A stretch of 64,000 bases of DNA, taken from assembly GCF_014201095.1 (NCBI RefSeq), contig NZ_JACHDN010000001.1, positions 1,240,001 through 1,304,000 on the forward strand. Direction: 5' to 3'. The position numbers and the translations under genes were made by a program. A model generated the notes under the pieces. That model saw only the letters and a program-made list of their open reading frames with translations. It was not told the DNA's origin and made no database searches. Origin of the DNA: Cellulomonas hominis (lineage in GTDB: Bacteria > Actinomycetota > Actinomycetes > Actinomycetales > Cellulomonadaceae). Below, one piece after another: positions 51,187 through 58,364 of the stretch (its first letter is position 1; each line of letters begins with the position of its first letter).

Positions 51187-51874
51187 CGGCGTCGCCCACG
51201 AGGCCGTCGACGATCTGCGTCGCCGAGGACGTGCCGACCAGCTCCGCGCCGGCCTCGAACAGCTCGCGCATCTTCTCGAGCGAGTTCACCTTGCCGGAGA
51301 CCTTCACGCGGGTCGGGGCGTGCGTGTTCTCGACGAGGATCCGCACGTCCTCGACGGTCGCGGCGCAGCCGCCGACGCCCCAGCCGGAGGAGTTCTTGAT
51401 CCAGTCGATGCCGGCCTCGGTCGCGAGCCGGGAGGCGAGGGCCTTCTGCTCGTCGGTGAGGAAGCCGAACTCGAGCATCGCCTTGAGGACCAGGCCCTCC
51501 TCGTGCGCGACGCGGGCGACCTCGCGCAGCTCCTCGGCGTAGGCGTCCACCTCGCCGCCGACCAGCAGGCCCGGGTTCGGCGGGAAGTCGAACTCGTCCG
51601 CGCCGGTCCTCGCGAGCTCGCGCAGGGCGGCGATCTTCATGCCGAGCGTGTCGTTGGCCTGCGGGAAGTTGAGGGTGGTGGCGACCTTGACGCCGGTGCC
51701 GGCCAGGATCTGCTTGCCGAGCGCGCAGTACGACGGGGCGATCATCGCGGCGTCGAAGCCGTAGGTCGCGCAGGTCTCGATGTGCCGAGTGACCTCGGCG
51801 CGGGTGAGGTTCGGGTTGACGTTGGTGAACTGGATGGCCTTGGCGACCTGGGCGCGGTCCTGGAAGTCGATCAC
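51176..51874 (-). CDS. deoC: DeoC/LacD-type aldolase (deoxyribose-phosphate aldolase family)
   Basis: A 232-aa class I aldolase. DERA landmarks are GADEFDFPPN (Asp equivalent to E. coli D102), IDWIKNSSGWG (Schiff-base Lys) and VKVSGKVNS (second Lys). The sequence diverges from housekeeping DeoC, and its place in this operon suggests cleavage of a phosphorylated deoxysugar intermediate made by the PfkB kinase. The GTG at 51874 has AGGAGAAC upstream; a longer frame is low-complexity. Confidence 0.82.
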   Translation of the reverse strand: MIDFQDRAQVAKAIQFTNVNPNLTRAEVTRHIETCATYGFDAAMIAPSYCALGKQILAGTGVKVATTLNFPQANDTLGMKIAALRELARTGADEFDFPPNPGLLVGGEVDAYAEELREVARVAHEEGLVLKAMLEFGFLTDEQKALASRLATEAGIDWIKNSSGWGVGGCAATVEDVRILVENTHAPTRVKVSGKVNSLEKMRELFEAGAELVGTSSATQIVDGLVGDADAY

Positions 51875-52010
51875 GAGCGTTCTCCTGGGTGCGGGGTTCT
51901 GCGGGGTGTGCGGGCGGTGCGGGGTGCCGGGTCGAGGGCGCACCCGGCCGCGCCACCGGCGGCACGGGGCCGGCGGTGGACGGGGGGCGCTCGCCCGGCG
52001 GGCTCGGGGG
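51875..52010 (-). other. intercistronic low-complexity gap in the deoxysugar operon
   Basis: Runs of GGGGTGCG-type sequence, continuing as a roughly 9-bp repeat (GGGGTGCGC) into the 3' end of the lactonase gene near 52035-52080. No gene is seen. Confidence 0.5.
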
Positions 52011-52979
52011 CTAGGGGCGGGGTGCGGCTCCGTCTCTCGCGGGGTGCGCGGGGTGCGCGGGGTCCGCGGGGTGCGCCCGGTGCGCAGGCGGCGCGGGCCG
52101 CGCGGGCACGGTCAGGCGGTAGGTCCGGACGGCGTTCCCGGCGAGCACCGCGTCGAGGGCGGCGTCGCCGAGCGGCTCGACCGCACCGGCGACCAGGGCC
52201 AGCCAGCGCGGGTAGTCGGCGGCCAGCGTGAGCACCGGCCAGTCGCTGCCGAACAGCACCCGGCCCGGCCCGAACACGTCGAGCACGTCGGCCAGGTACG
52301 GCAGCACCTGCCCGGGCGTCCAGGCGTCCCAGTCGGCCTCGGTCACGAGCCCGGACGCCTTGCACACCACGCCGGGCAGCGCGGCCAGGTCGGCGAGGTC
52401 GGCCCGCCACGCGGCGCGGGTGCGGCCCGTGCCGGTCACGTCGTCGGCGATCGACGGCTTGCCCGCGTGGTCGAGCACGACGCGCAGCCCGGGCTCGCGG
52501 TCGAGCACGTCGCGCAGCGCGGCCACCACCTCGGGCAGCTGCGCCGCGCGCACGCACAGGTCGGCGGTGAGCCCGGCCCGGGCGACCTCGACGAGGCCGT
52601 CGCGGTAGGCCGCGGAGCCGAGGACGCCGTCGGGCTCGTTCTGGGTGGACCGCCGGATCCCCCGCACGAGCGGACGCTCGGTGAGCGCCGCGAGCTCGTC
52701 GGCCACGGCCGCGCCCCGCTCGACGCCCGCGTACGCCACGACGCCGAGCACCGGCACGGGCGCGTCCAGGGCGGCGACGAGGTCGACCTCGGCGAGCGCC
52801 TGGTCCGGGCGGCAGTCCGCCTGCACGTGCACGACGCCCGCGACCCCGAGGCCCGCCGCGTCCGCCGCCAGGTGCTCCGGCAGGTACGGCCGGCGCAGGC
52901 GCGTGAACTCGTCCAGCCACGGGTAGGCCAGGCGCTCGGGGTCCCAGTGGTGCACGTGGGAGTCGACGACGGTCCGCAC
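52011..52979 (-). CDS. amidohydrolase-2 family lactonase, L-fuconolactonase-like
   Basis: 322 aa, a TIM-barrel metal hydrolase of the COG3618 type. N-terminal VVDSHVHHWDP (HxH metal motif and the HW signature of sugar lactonases), VVHVQADCRPDQAL, GIRRSTQNEPDG, RVVLDHAGKP (third His) and RVLFGSDWPVL (metal Asp). It would open the lactone made by the sugar dehydrogenase. The last 30 residues are an Ala/Pro/His/Asp repeat encoded by the DNA repeat. The GTG start follows the reductase stop by one base. Confidence 0.87.
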   Translation of the reverse strand: MRTVVDSHVHHWDPERLAYPWLDEFTRLRRPYLPEHLAADAAGLGVAGVVHVQADCRPDQALAEVDLVAALDAPVPVLGVVAYAGVERGAAVADELAALTERPLVRGIRRSTQNEPDGVLGSAAYRDGLVEVARAGLTADLCVRAAQLPEVVAALRDVLDREPGLRVVLDHAGKPSIADDVTGTGRTRAAWRADLADLAALPGVVCKASGLVTEADWDAWTPGQVLPYLADVLDVFGPGRVLFGSDWPVLTLAADYPRWLALVAGAVEPLGDAALDAVLAGNAVRTYRLTVPARPAPPAHRAHPADPAHPAHPARDGAAPRP

Positions 52980-52980
52980 G

Positions 52981-53925
52981 TCAGGCCCCCGCGACCGCGG
53001 GCTTCGGCACGTCCCAGCCGACGTTGAGCCACGGCCCGAACGCCTCCTCGACGCGGGCGACGAGCTCCGGGTCGGGGCGCTGCCCGAGCACCGCGGCGTT
53101 CCGCAGCACGTTCTTCGGGTTCGCGGTGCCGACGACGGTGGTGGAGATGCCGGTGTCCTCCGGCAGGTCCAGGGCGAACTGCATCGCCAGCACCTCGATC
53201 GTCGTGCCGGCCTCGCGGCAGAGGTCCGAGACGGTCCGGGTGGCGGCGAGCACCTCGGGGTACGCCGGGTGCCACTCCGGAGCGCCCTTGGTCGTGAGCG
53301 CGCCCATGTGCAGCGGGGAGGCGTTGAACACGCCGATGCCGTGCTGCTCCAGGCGGGCGGCCGTCTCCGCGAGCCGGCGGTCCTGCAGGTTGTAGGTGCA
53401 GTACGTCATGACGGAGTCGACCTCCTCCTGCACCGCGATCCGCTCCAGCAGGTCGAGGGTGTAGCCGGTGATCCCGATGTGCCGGACCAGGCCCTGGTCG
53501 CGGAGCTCGCGGAGCACGGGCAGCGCCTCGTGCACCACCTGGTCGACGTCACCCCACTCGATGTCGTGGCACTGGATGAGGTCGATGTGGTCGAGGCCGA
53601 GGCGCTCCAGGCTCTCGGGGATGCTGCGGCGGATCCGCTCGGCCGAGAAGTCCCACGCCCCGGGCTCGTACCGGCCGCACTTGGTGGTCAGCACGTAGGC
53701 GTCGCGGTCGATGCCGCGCAGCGCCCGGCCGAGCACGATCTCGGAGCGGGTCTGGCCGTACCAGGGCGACGTGTCGACCAGGTTCATGCCCTGCTCGAGG
53801 GCGACGCGGATCGTGGCGTCGGCGTCGTCCTGGGTGATGTCGCCGTACACGTCGCCGAACGGCGCGGCGCCGAGGCTGAGGACGGGGACGTCGAGGCCGG
53901 TGCGGCCGAGGGGTCGGGTCTGCAC
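52981..53925 (-). CDS. aldo/keto reductase, L-fucose/L-galactose dehydrogenase-like
   Basis: A 314-aa NAD(P)-dependent TIM barrel. MQTRPLGRTGLDVPVLSLGAAPFG split at the conserved start, NLVDTSPWYGQTRSE (catalytic Asp and Tyr), LTTKCGRY (Lys), IDLIQCHDIEWGD (His) and TTVVGTANPKN (cofactor loop). This subgroup includes D-threo-aldose and L-galactose dehydrogenases that oxidise L-fucose to the 1,5-lactone. It is followed, one base after its stop, by the lactonase gene, which supports that reaction order. The GTG has GGAG upstream. Confidence 0.88.
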   Translation of the reverse strand: MQTRPLGRTGLDVPVLSLGAAPFGDVYGDITQDDADATIRVALEQGMNLVDTSPWYGQTRSEIVLGRALRGIDRDAYVLTTKCGRYEPGAWDFSAERIRRSIPESLERLGLDHIDLIQCHDIEWGDVDQVVHEALPVLRELRDQGLVRHIGITGYTLDLLERIAVQEEVDSVMTYCTYNLQDRRLAETAARLEQHGIGVFNASPLHMGALTTKGAPEWHPAYPEVLAATRTVSDLCREAGTTIEVLAMQFALDLPEDTGISTTVVGTANPKNVLRNAAVLGQRPDPELVARVEEAFGPWLNVGWDVPKPAVAGA

Positions 53926-53971
53926 GAGGAGCTCCTTCGCTGTCGTGGGGGGTGGGTGCCCGGGGCGGCGC

Positions 53972-55132
53972 TCAGAGCGCGAGCAGCGGGGCGGGTCGGG
54001 GGACGGATCGGGGGGCGGCGGTCAGGCGGAGCCCGGCGTCGGCGGGCCGGACGTGCGGGCCGGCCGGGGCCGCCCACCGCCCGGAGTCGCGGGTGCGGCG
54101 GATCAGGTCCTCGTCGACGGTCAGGCCGTTGCCCGGCGCGTCCCCGAGGACGACACCGCCGTCGGCGATGAGGTGGTCCACGCCGACGCCGAGCGGCGGC
54201 ACGAGGTCCTGGACCTCGGTCACCAGGTGGTTCGGCACGGCGGCGGCCGCCGCGGCCACGGGCTCGGCGTTGTACCCCACCGGGCTGACCGGCAGGTCGT
54301 GGGCGTGCGCCAGGGTCGCGACCCGCAGGAAGTGCGTGAGCCCCCAGCAGGACCCGGTCTGCACGACGTCGACCGCGCCGGCGGCCAGCAGCGGGCGGAA
54401 CTGCTCCAGCCCGGTGAGGTTCTCCCCCGTGGCGACGGACGCGCGCACCCCGCGGCCGACGGCGGCGTGGCCCTCGGCGTCCCAGCGGCGCACGGGCTCC
54501 TCGACCCACGTGAGGTCGAGCTCCTCCTCGATCCGGGCGACGTGCCGCACGGCCTGCTTGCGGGTCCAGGACTCGTTGACGTCGAGCATGACGGCCCCGC
54601 CGAACACCTCGCGGGCCAGCCGCAGGCGGGCGACGTCCCGGTCGAGGTCCGTGCCGCCCTTCACCTTGACGGCCGTGAACCCGCGCTCGACCCAGGGCGC
54701 CCACAGCGCGGGCAGGTCCTCGTCGGGGACGGCGATCTCGAGGCAGGACGCGTACCCGGGCACGAACCGGTCCCGGGCGCCGAGGGTCCGCCACAGCGGC
54801 TCGCCCGCGGCCTTGGCCTTGAGGTCCCACAGCGCCATGTCGAGCACGCCGACCGCGCCGAACACCGACCCGGTGTGCCCGGTCTTGAAGACGTGCGCGA
54901 GCATCCGGTCGTACAGGGCGGTCACCGCGCGCGGGTCCTCGCCCTCGACTGCGGGGAACACCCGCTCGACGCCCGGGTGCGGGCCGAGGCCCACGCCGGT
55001 GACGCCCGCGTCGGTCTCGACCAGGAGCACGGGCACCTCGGTCAGGCCGTCCGCGATCACCCCGTTCGCGTCCCCGACCGGGTGGCCCCAGTCGTGGACG
55101 GTCGTCAGGCTGCGGTAGCCCGTGATCCTCAT
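53972..55132 (-). CDS. mandelate racemase/muconate lactonizing-type sugar-acid dehydratase (enolase superfamily)
   Basis: 386 aa. Capping domain then barrel with AVKVKGGTDL (KxK), VMLDVNESW (metal Asp), LTWVEEPVRRWD (metal Glu) and VATGENLTG (metal Glu). The strand where mandelate-racemase-group members such as L-fuconate dehydratase carry the catalytic His reads LPVSPVGYNAEP, with no His, so catalysis must differ. Context suggests dehydration of L-fuconate or an epimer to the 2-keto-3-deoxy acid. A C-terminal tail of about 35 residues is Pro/Arg-rich. It overlaps the beta-helix gene by 4 bp. Confidence 0.82.
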   Translation of the reverse strand: MRITGYRSLTTVHDWGHPVGDANGVIADGLTEVPVLLVETDAGVTGVGLGPHPGVERVFPAVEGEDPRAVTALYDRMLAHVFKTGHTGSVFGAVGVLDMALWDLKAKAAGEPLWRTLGARDRFVPGYASCLEIAVPDEDLPALWAPWVERGFTAVKVKGGTDLDRDVARLRLAREVFGGAVMLDVNESWTRKQAVRHVARIEEELDLTWVEEPVRRWDAEGHAAVGRGVRASVATGENLTGLEQFRPLLAAGAVDVVQTGSCWGLTHFLRVATLAHAHDLPVSPVGYNAEPVAAAAAAVPNHLVTEVQDLVPPLGVGVDHLIADGGVVLGDAPGNGLTVDEDLIRRTRDSGRWAAPAGPHVRPADAGLRLTAAPRSVPRPAPLLAL

Positions 55133-57306
55133 GCGTGCACCTCTGTCGGACGGTAGACGGTGGCCCGGGCGCGGCCCGGGTGCGGACGGTCGGCGGCGGG
55201 CCGGGGGCCCGGCGCGGGCGCGGGGGCCGGGTCGAAGCCGACGGCGGCAGCGGCGGCGGCGCCGTCGGTCAGGCGGAGCGCGCCGCCCGGTCCGACGACG
55301 AGGCCGGGGTCGGAGACGACGCTGTGCGCGTCCCGCCCGCTCGCGCGCCAGGCGTCGTCGGCGCGGTCGGTCGTGACCCACGCGCCGTCGGGCCCGACCT
55401 CGCCGTCGGCGGCGAGCACGGCGTCGCCGCGCACGTCCCAGACGAGGTTGAGCTCGCTGCGCAGCCCGCCGCGGCGGGCGGCCAGGTCGCGGACCGACGC
55501 CGACCCGGGCGCCCCCGCGAACGCGGGCACGCCGTCGGCGACCAGCACGTTGTGCGCGAGGGTCGCGGCGACGTGCTCCTCCGGCACGGCCAGCGAGACC
55601 AGGCCGGTGCCCCCGAGGGCGAAGACGTTGTGCCGGACCAGGTTCTCCCGCCCGGACTTCACGTGCAGGCACTCCGACGACACCGAGTGCACGACGTTGT
55701 CCTCGACGACCACGTGCGACGTCGCCGGGTCGATGAGCAGACCCCAGCCGCCGAACGACGCCGCGCGCACGTCGTGCACGAGGTTCCCCCGCAGCACCGT
55801 GCCGGGCGAGACGCCGAGCGTGTAGATCGCGCCGAACCAGTCGAGCCGGCCCTGGCCGAGGTCGTGCAGGTGGTTGCCGACGACGAGGTTGTCCGCGGAC
55901 GCGCTCGGCCCGTAGTCCCAGCGCCAGCCCACGGCGATCGCGGTGGAGAAGAAGTCGTGCACGTGGTTGTGCGCCACGACCGACGACGCGCCGTGCCGCA
56001 GCAGCACCGCCACGGCGTGCGGGTACACCCGGCCGCCGGACGCGATCTCGTTGTCGGAGATCTCGTTGCACCGGTTGGCGCCCGGAGCCGCCGGGTCGGC
56101 GTCGCCCCCGCAGGACACGCCGCCCGCGCCGAGGTCGCGCAGCGTGCAGCCGGACACCAGCACGCCGCGGCAGCCCGGGCCCAGCCGGACGCCGTAGCCG
56201 CCGACGTGCTCGACCGTGCAGTCCACCAGCGCGCAGTCCCGCGCGAAGGTCAGCTCGACCGCCCCCGGGACGGTGGCCGCGGCCTGCGGGTCGCTCGCGT
56301 AGGCGACGTCCGGGAGCACCGGGTCCTCGCGCATCTGGAACGGCGGCCTGGCGCTCGGCGCCTGCGGCCAGTCCGCGTACCGGAACGCCACGCCCTCGAA
56401 CCGCACGCCGCGCACCGGCCGGCCCGCGTGCTCGTCGCCGCGCACCGCGACGAGCACGCCGGTGCCGGGGACGACGGCGGTCAGCGTCGCGGGGTCCTCG
56501 CCGGCGCGCGGCGCGTACAGCAGCACGGGCTCGCCGGCCCCGTCGGGGTGCGCGTCCGTCGGGACGACCCCGCGCCGGTCGAGGTACCACTGGCCGGGCA
56601 CCAGGCCCAGGTCGTCGACGACCCCGTCCAGCCAGTACCGGGCGAACCGCGGGGCGTCGCCGTCCCGCAGGGCGAGGATGCTCCGGTACGGCGACCGGAT
56701 GCGCCGGCGGTCGGCGTCGACCTCGGCGACGGGCAGCCGCTCCTGGATCCAGTAGTGCGGGACGACGACCTCGACGCCCTCGGGGTCCAGCAGCTCCGGG
56801 AGGTCGCCCTCGGCGTAGGTGAACGTGTCGGCGCCGTCGAACAGCGTCGCGACCAGGTCGGCGTCGAGGTCGAGCCCGTCCTGGCCGGCGACCCGGAGCT
56901 CGCCGGCGGCGGGGAACCGGGGGCGCTCGCGGCGCTCGCCGGCCACGTACAGCGACCGGCCGCCGGTCGCGGGGGCGGGCGCCGTCCACACCGGGCGGCC
57001 GCGGAACACGTCGGGCGTCCAGCCGGTGACGGTCGCGCCGCCGGAGACCGTGACCGCCCCCTCGTCCTCGGGCCAGGCGGCGAACGTCGTGCCGTCGTCC
57101 CCGGGCCCGAGCTCCAGCGTCGCGGTCAGGACGAAGTCGCCCCGGTGCAGCCAGACGACGACGGGCGTCCCGGGCTCGGCGGCTCGGCGCTCGCGGGCGA
57201 TCCGGAGGGCGCCGTCGAGCGTGCGCACCGGGTAGCCGGCCGAGCCGTCGCCGTACGGGGAGCCCGCCGGGCTCGCGTGCAGCTCGATCCGGGTCAGGGT
57301 GGTCAC
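55129..57306 (-). CDS. right-handed parallel beta-helix protein, GH141-like (possible alpha-L-fucosidase)
   Basis: 725 aa, first gene of the deoxysugar operon. The N-terminus (IELHASPAGSPYGDG, PVRTLDGALRIARERR, VVWLHRGDFVLTATL, VTVSGGATVTGW) follows the opening of GH141 proteins, a family that includes the Bacteroides fucosidase BT1002. Residues about 300-560 are beta-helix coils with recurrent VSGCTLRDL, ISDNEIASGG, VAHNHVHDF, VVGNHLHDLG and LRGNLVHDV turns. There is no signal peptide, so it acts in the cytosol on imported fragments. The family assignment is from memory, and substrate rests on the fucose-like neighbours. The start is GTG 57306. Confidence 0.72.
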   Translation of the reverse strand: MTTLTRIELHASPAGSPYGDGSAGYPVRTLDGALRIARERRAAEPGTPVVVWLHRGDFVLTATLELGPGDDGTTFAAWPEDEGAVTVSGGATVTGWTPDVFRGRPVWTAPAPATGGRSLYVAGERRERPRFPAAGELRVAGQDGLDLDADLVATLFDGADTFTYAEGDLPELLDPEGVEVVVPHYWIQERLPVAEVDADRRRIRSPYRSILALRDGDAPRFARYWLDGVVDDLGLVPGQWYLDRRGVVPTDAHPDGAGEPVLLYAPRAGEDPATLTAVVPGTGVLVAVRGDEHAGRPVRGVRFEGVAFRYADWPQAPSARPPFQMREDPVLPDVAYASDPQAAATVPGAVELTFARDCALVDCTVEHVGGYGVRLGPGCRGVLVSGCTLRDLGAGGVSCGGDADPAAPGANRCNEISDNEIASGGRVYPHAVAVLLRHGASSVVAHNHVHDFFSTAIAVGWRWDYGPSASADNLVVGNHLHDLGQGRLDWFGAIYTLGVSPGTVLRGNLVHDVRAASFGGWGLLIDPATSHVVVEDNVVHSVSSECLHVKSGRENLVRHNVFALGGTGLVSLAVPEEHVAATLAHNVLVADGVPAFAGAPGSASVRDLAARRGGLRSELNLVWDVRGDAVLAADGEVGPDGAWVTTDRADDAWRASGRDAHSVVSDPGLVVGPGGALRLTDGAAAAAAVGFDPAPAPAPGPRPAADRPHPGRARATVYRPTEVHA

Positions 57307-57368
57307 GCCGTCGTCACCTCGCTCCCTCGCGGTCCGTGCGCAGCCCCGGTCGGGGCGTCGTGGTCGCC

Positions 57369-57398
57369 ACTCTGGCGCGGCGGCGGCGGGCCGGTCAA
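57369..57398 (-). promoter_or_regulatory. candidate promoter of the deoxysugar operon
   Basis: TTGACC (57398-57393) on the minus strand is a good -35. An 18-bp spacer leads to CAGAGT (57374-57369), a poor -10. A weak -10 under a good -35 fits an activator-dependent promoter; the CRP-like site lies 22 bp upstream of the -35. Confidence 0.45.
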
Positions 57399-57405
57399 GG
57401 ATTCA

Positions 57406-57420
57406 TCATACGTCTTATGA
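57406..57420. promoter_or_regulatory. GntR-type dyad between operon and regulator
   Basis: TCATACGTCTTATGA has perfect 5-bp arms around CGTCT, the size of sites bound by FadR/FCD regulators. It lies just upstream of the TTGACC -35 of the operon and about 140 bp from the divergent gntR start. Confidence 0.6.
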
Positions 57421-57435
57421 GTGATCTGGATCACA
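57420..57435. promoter_or_regulatory. CRP/GlxR-like binding site
   Basis: AGTGATCTGGATCACA fits GTGA-N6-TCAC exactly and is a perfect 14-bp dyad in its core. CRP-family regulators of actinobacteria recognise TGTGA-N6-TCACA, so this suggests cAMP-linked control of the operon. Confidence 0.6.
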
Positions 57436-57549
57436 GCTCCGGGTCGGTGCCGTGCGGCGTGGGTCGAAGGGCCCAGGAGGCCGCGGGTGGCTCGCTGACC
57501 TGTCCGCGGACCGGCCCGCCGACCGGCCGTGGCGGCCGCTCCGCCCCGT

Positions 57550-57555
57550 TACGAT
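57550..57555 (+). promoter_or_regulatory. -10 hexamer for leaderless gntR transcript
   Basis: TACGAT ends 6 bp before the GTG at 57562; no ribosome site is present, so the message is probably leaderless. Confidence 0.65.
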
Positions 57556-57561
57556 CGGCCG

Positions 57562-58323
57562 GTGCCGACCGACGCGGCGCCCCCGGGCGCACCCCCGCGA
57601 CCGGGAGCCCCCGCCCCGCGGGTCCGCCCCCGGCTCGTCACCTCCGTCGCGGAGTCGATGACCACCGCGATCGTCACCGGCACCTACCCCGCCGGCACCG
57701 CGCTCCCGCCCGAGGGCGCCCTCGGCGAGCTGTACGGCGTGAGCCGCACCGTCGTCCGCGAGTCCACCACCGCGCTCGCCGAGAAGGGCCTCGTCTCCAG
57801 CCAGCAGGGCCGCGGCACGATCGTGCTCGACGAGGACCGCTGGAACCTGCTCGACCCGATGGTGCTGGCCGCGCTCTACCTGCGGGACGACCGCCTCGAG
57901 TTCCTGGACAGCCTCATCGCCACCCGGACCGCGCTCGAGTGCGAGATGGCGTCCGCCGCCGCCGGGACGCTGTCGGAGCAGGACGCCGACGACCTCGCCG
58001 CCGTGCTCGACGCCATGGGCGCGCTGATCGACGACCCCGAGGAGTACGCCCGGCAGGACGTCGTCTTCCACGACCGGATCATGCGGGCCTCCGGCAACCG
58101 CCTCGGCCGGGCCGTCGTCAACGGCATCCAGGGCAAGGCGCTCGACGTCGCGCAGTACCAGGGCCGCCCCGACCGCGCGCACACCGAGGCCACCCACGCC
58201 GACCACCTCGCGATCCTCGCGGCCCTCCGCGAGCACGACGGGGACGCCGCCGCCCGCGCGATGCGCGCGCACATCCTCGGGTCCTGGGCCCGCCGGCGCC
58301 CGCGCGACCCGGACGCCGGCTGA
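57562..58323 (+). CDS. FadR/GntR-family transcriptional regulator with FCD domain
   Basis: 253 aa. N-terminal winged helix with LPPEGALGELYGVSRTVVRE and LAEKGLVSSQQGRGTIV; then an all-helical FCD domain with metal-binding-type residues (RQDVVFHDRIMRASGN, THADHLAILAALREHD). FCD regulators usually respond to sugar acids or other organic acids, matching a pathway through a sugar acid. It is divergent from the deoxysugar operon and probably controls it through the dyad at 57406. The GTG at 57562 is fixed by the leaderless promoter. Confidence 0.9.
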   Translation: MPTDAAPPGAPPRPGAPAPRVRPRLVTSVAESMTTAIVTGTYPAGTALPPEGALGELYGVSRTVVRESTTALAEKGLVSSQQGRGTIVLDEDRWNLLDPMVLAALYLRDDRLEFLDSLIATRTALECEMASAAAGTLSEQDADDLAAVLDAMGALIDDPEEYARQDVVFHDRIMRASGNRLGRAVVNGIQGKALDVAQYQGRPDRAHTEATHADHLAILAALREHDGDAAARAMRAHILGSWARRRPRDPDAG

Positions 58324-58364
58324 CCCCGCACGCACGCCCCCCGCGCAGGGGCGAGGATGGTGCC

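Noticed and set aside
49698..51874. RbsD-PfkB-DeoC as a ribose/deoxyribose operon
   Set aside because: The three genes overlap or nearly abut oxidative deoxysugar genes on both sides, and the kinase signatures differ from ribokinase. A stand-alone ribose role is less likely, though not excluded.
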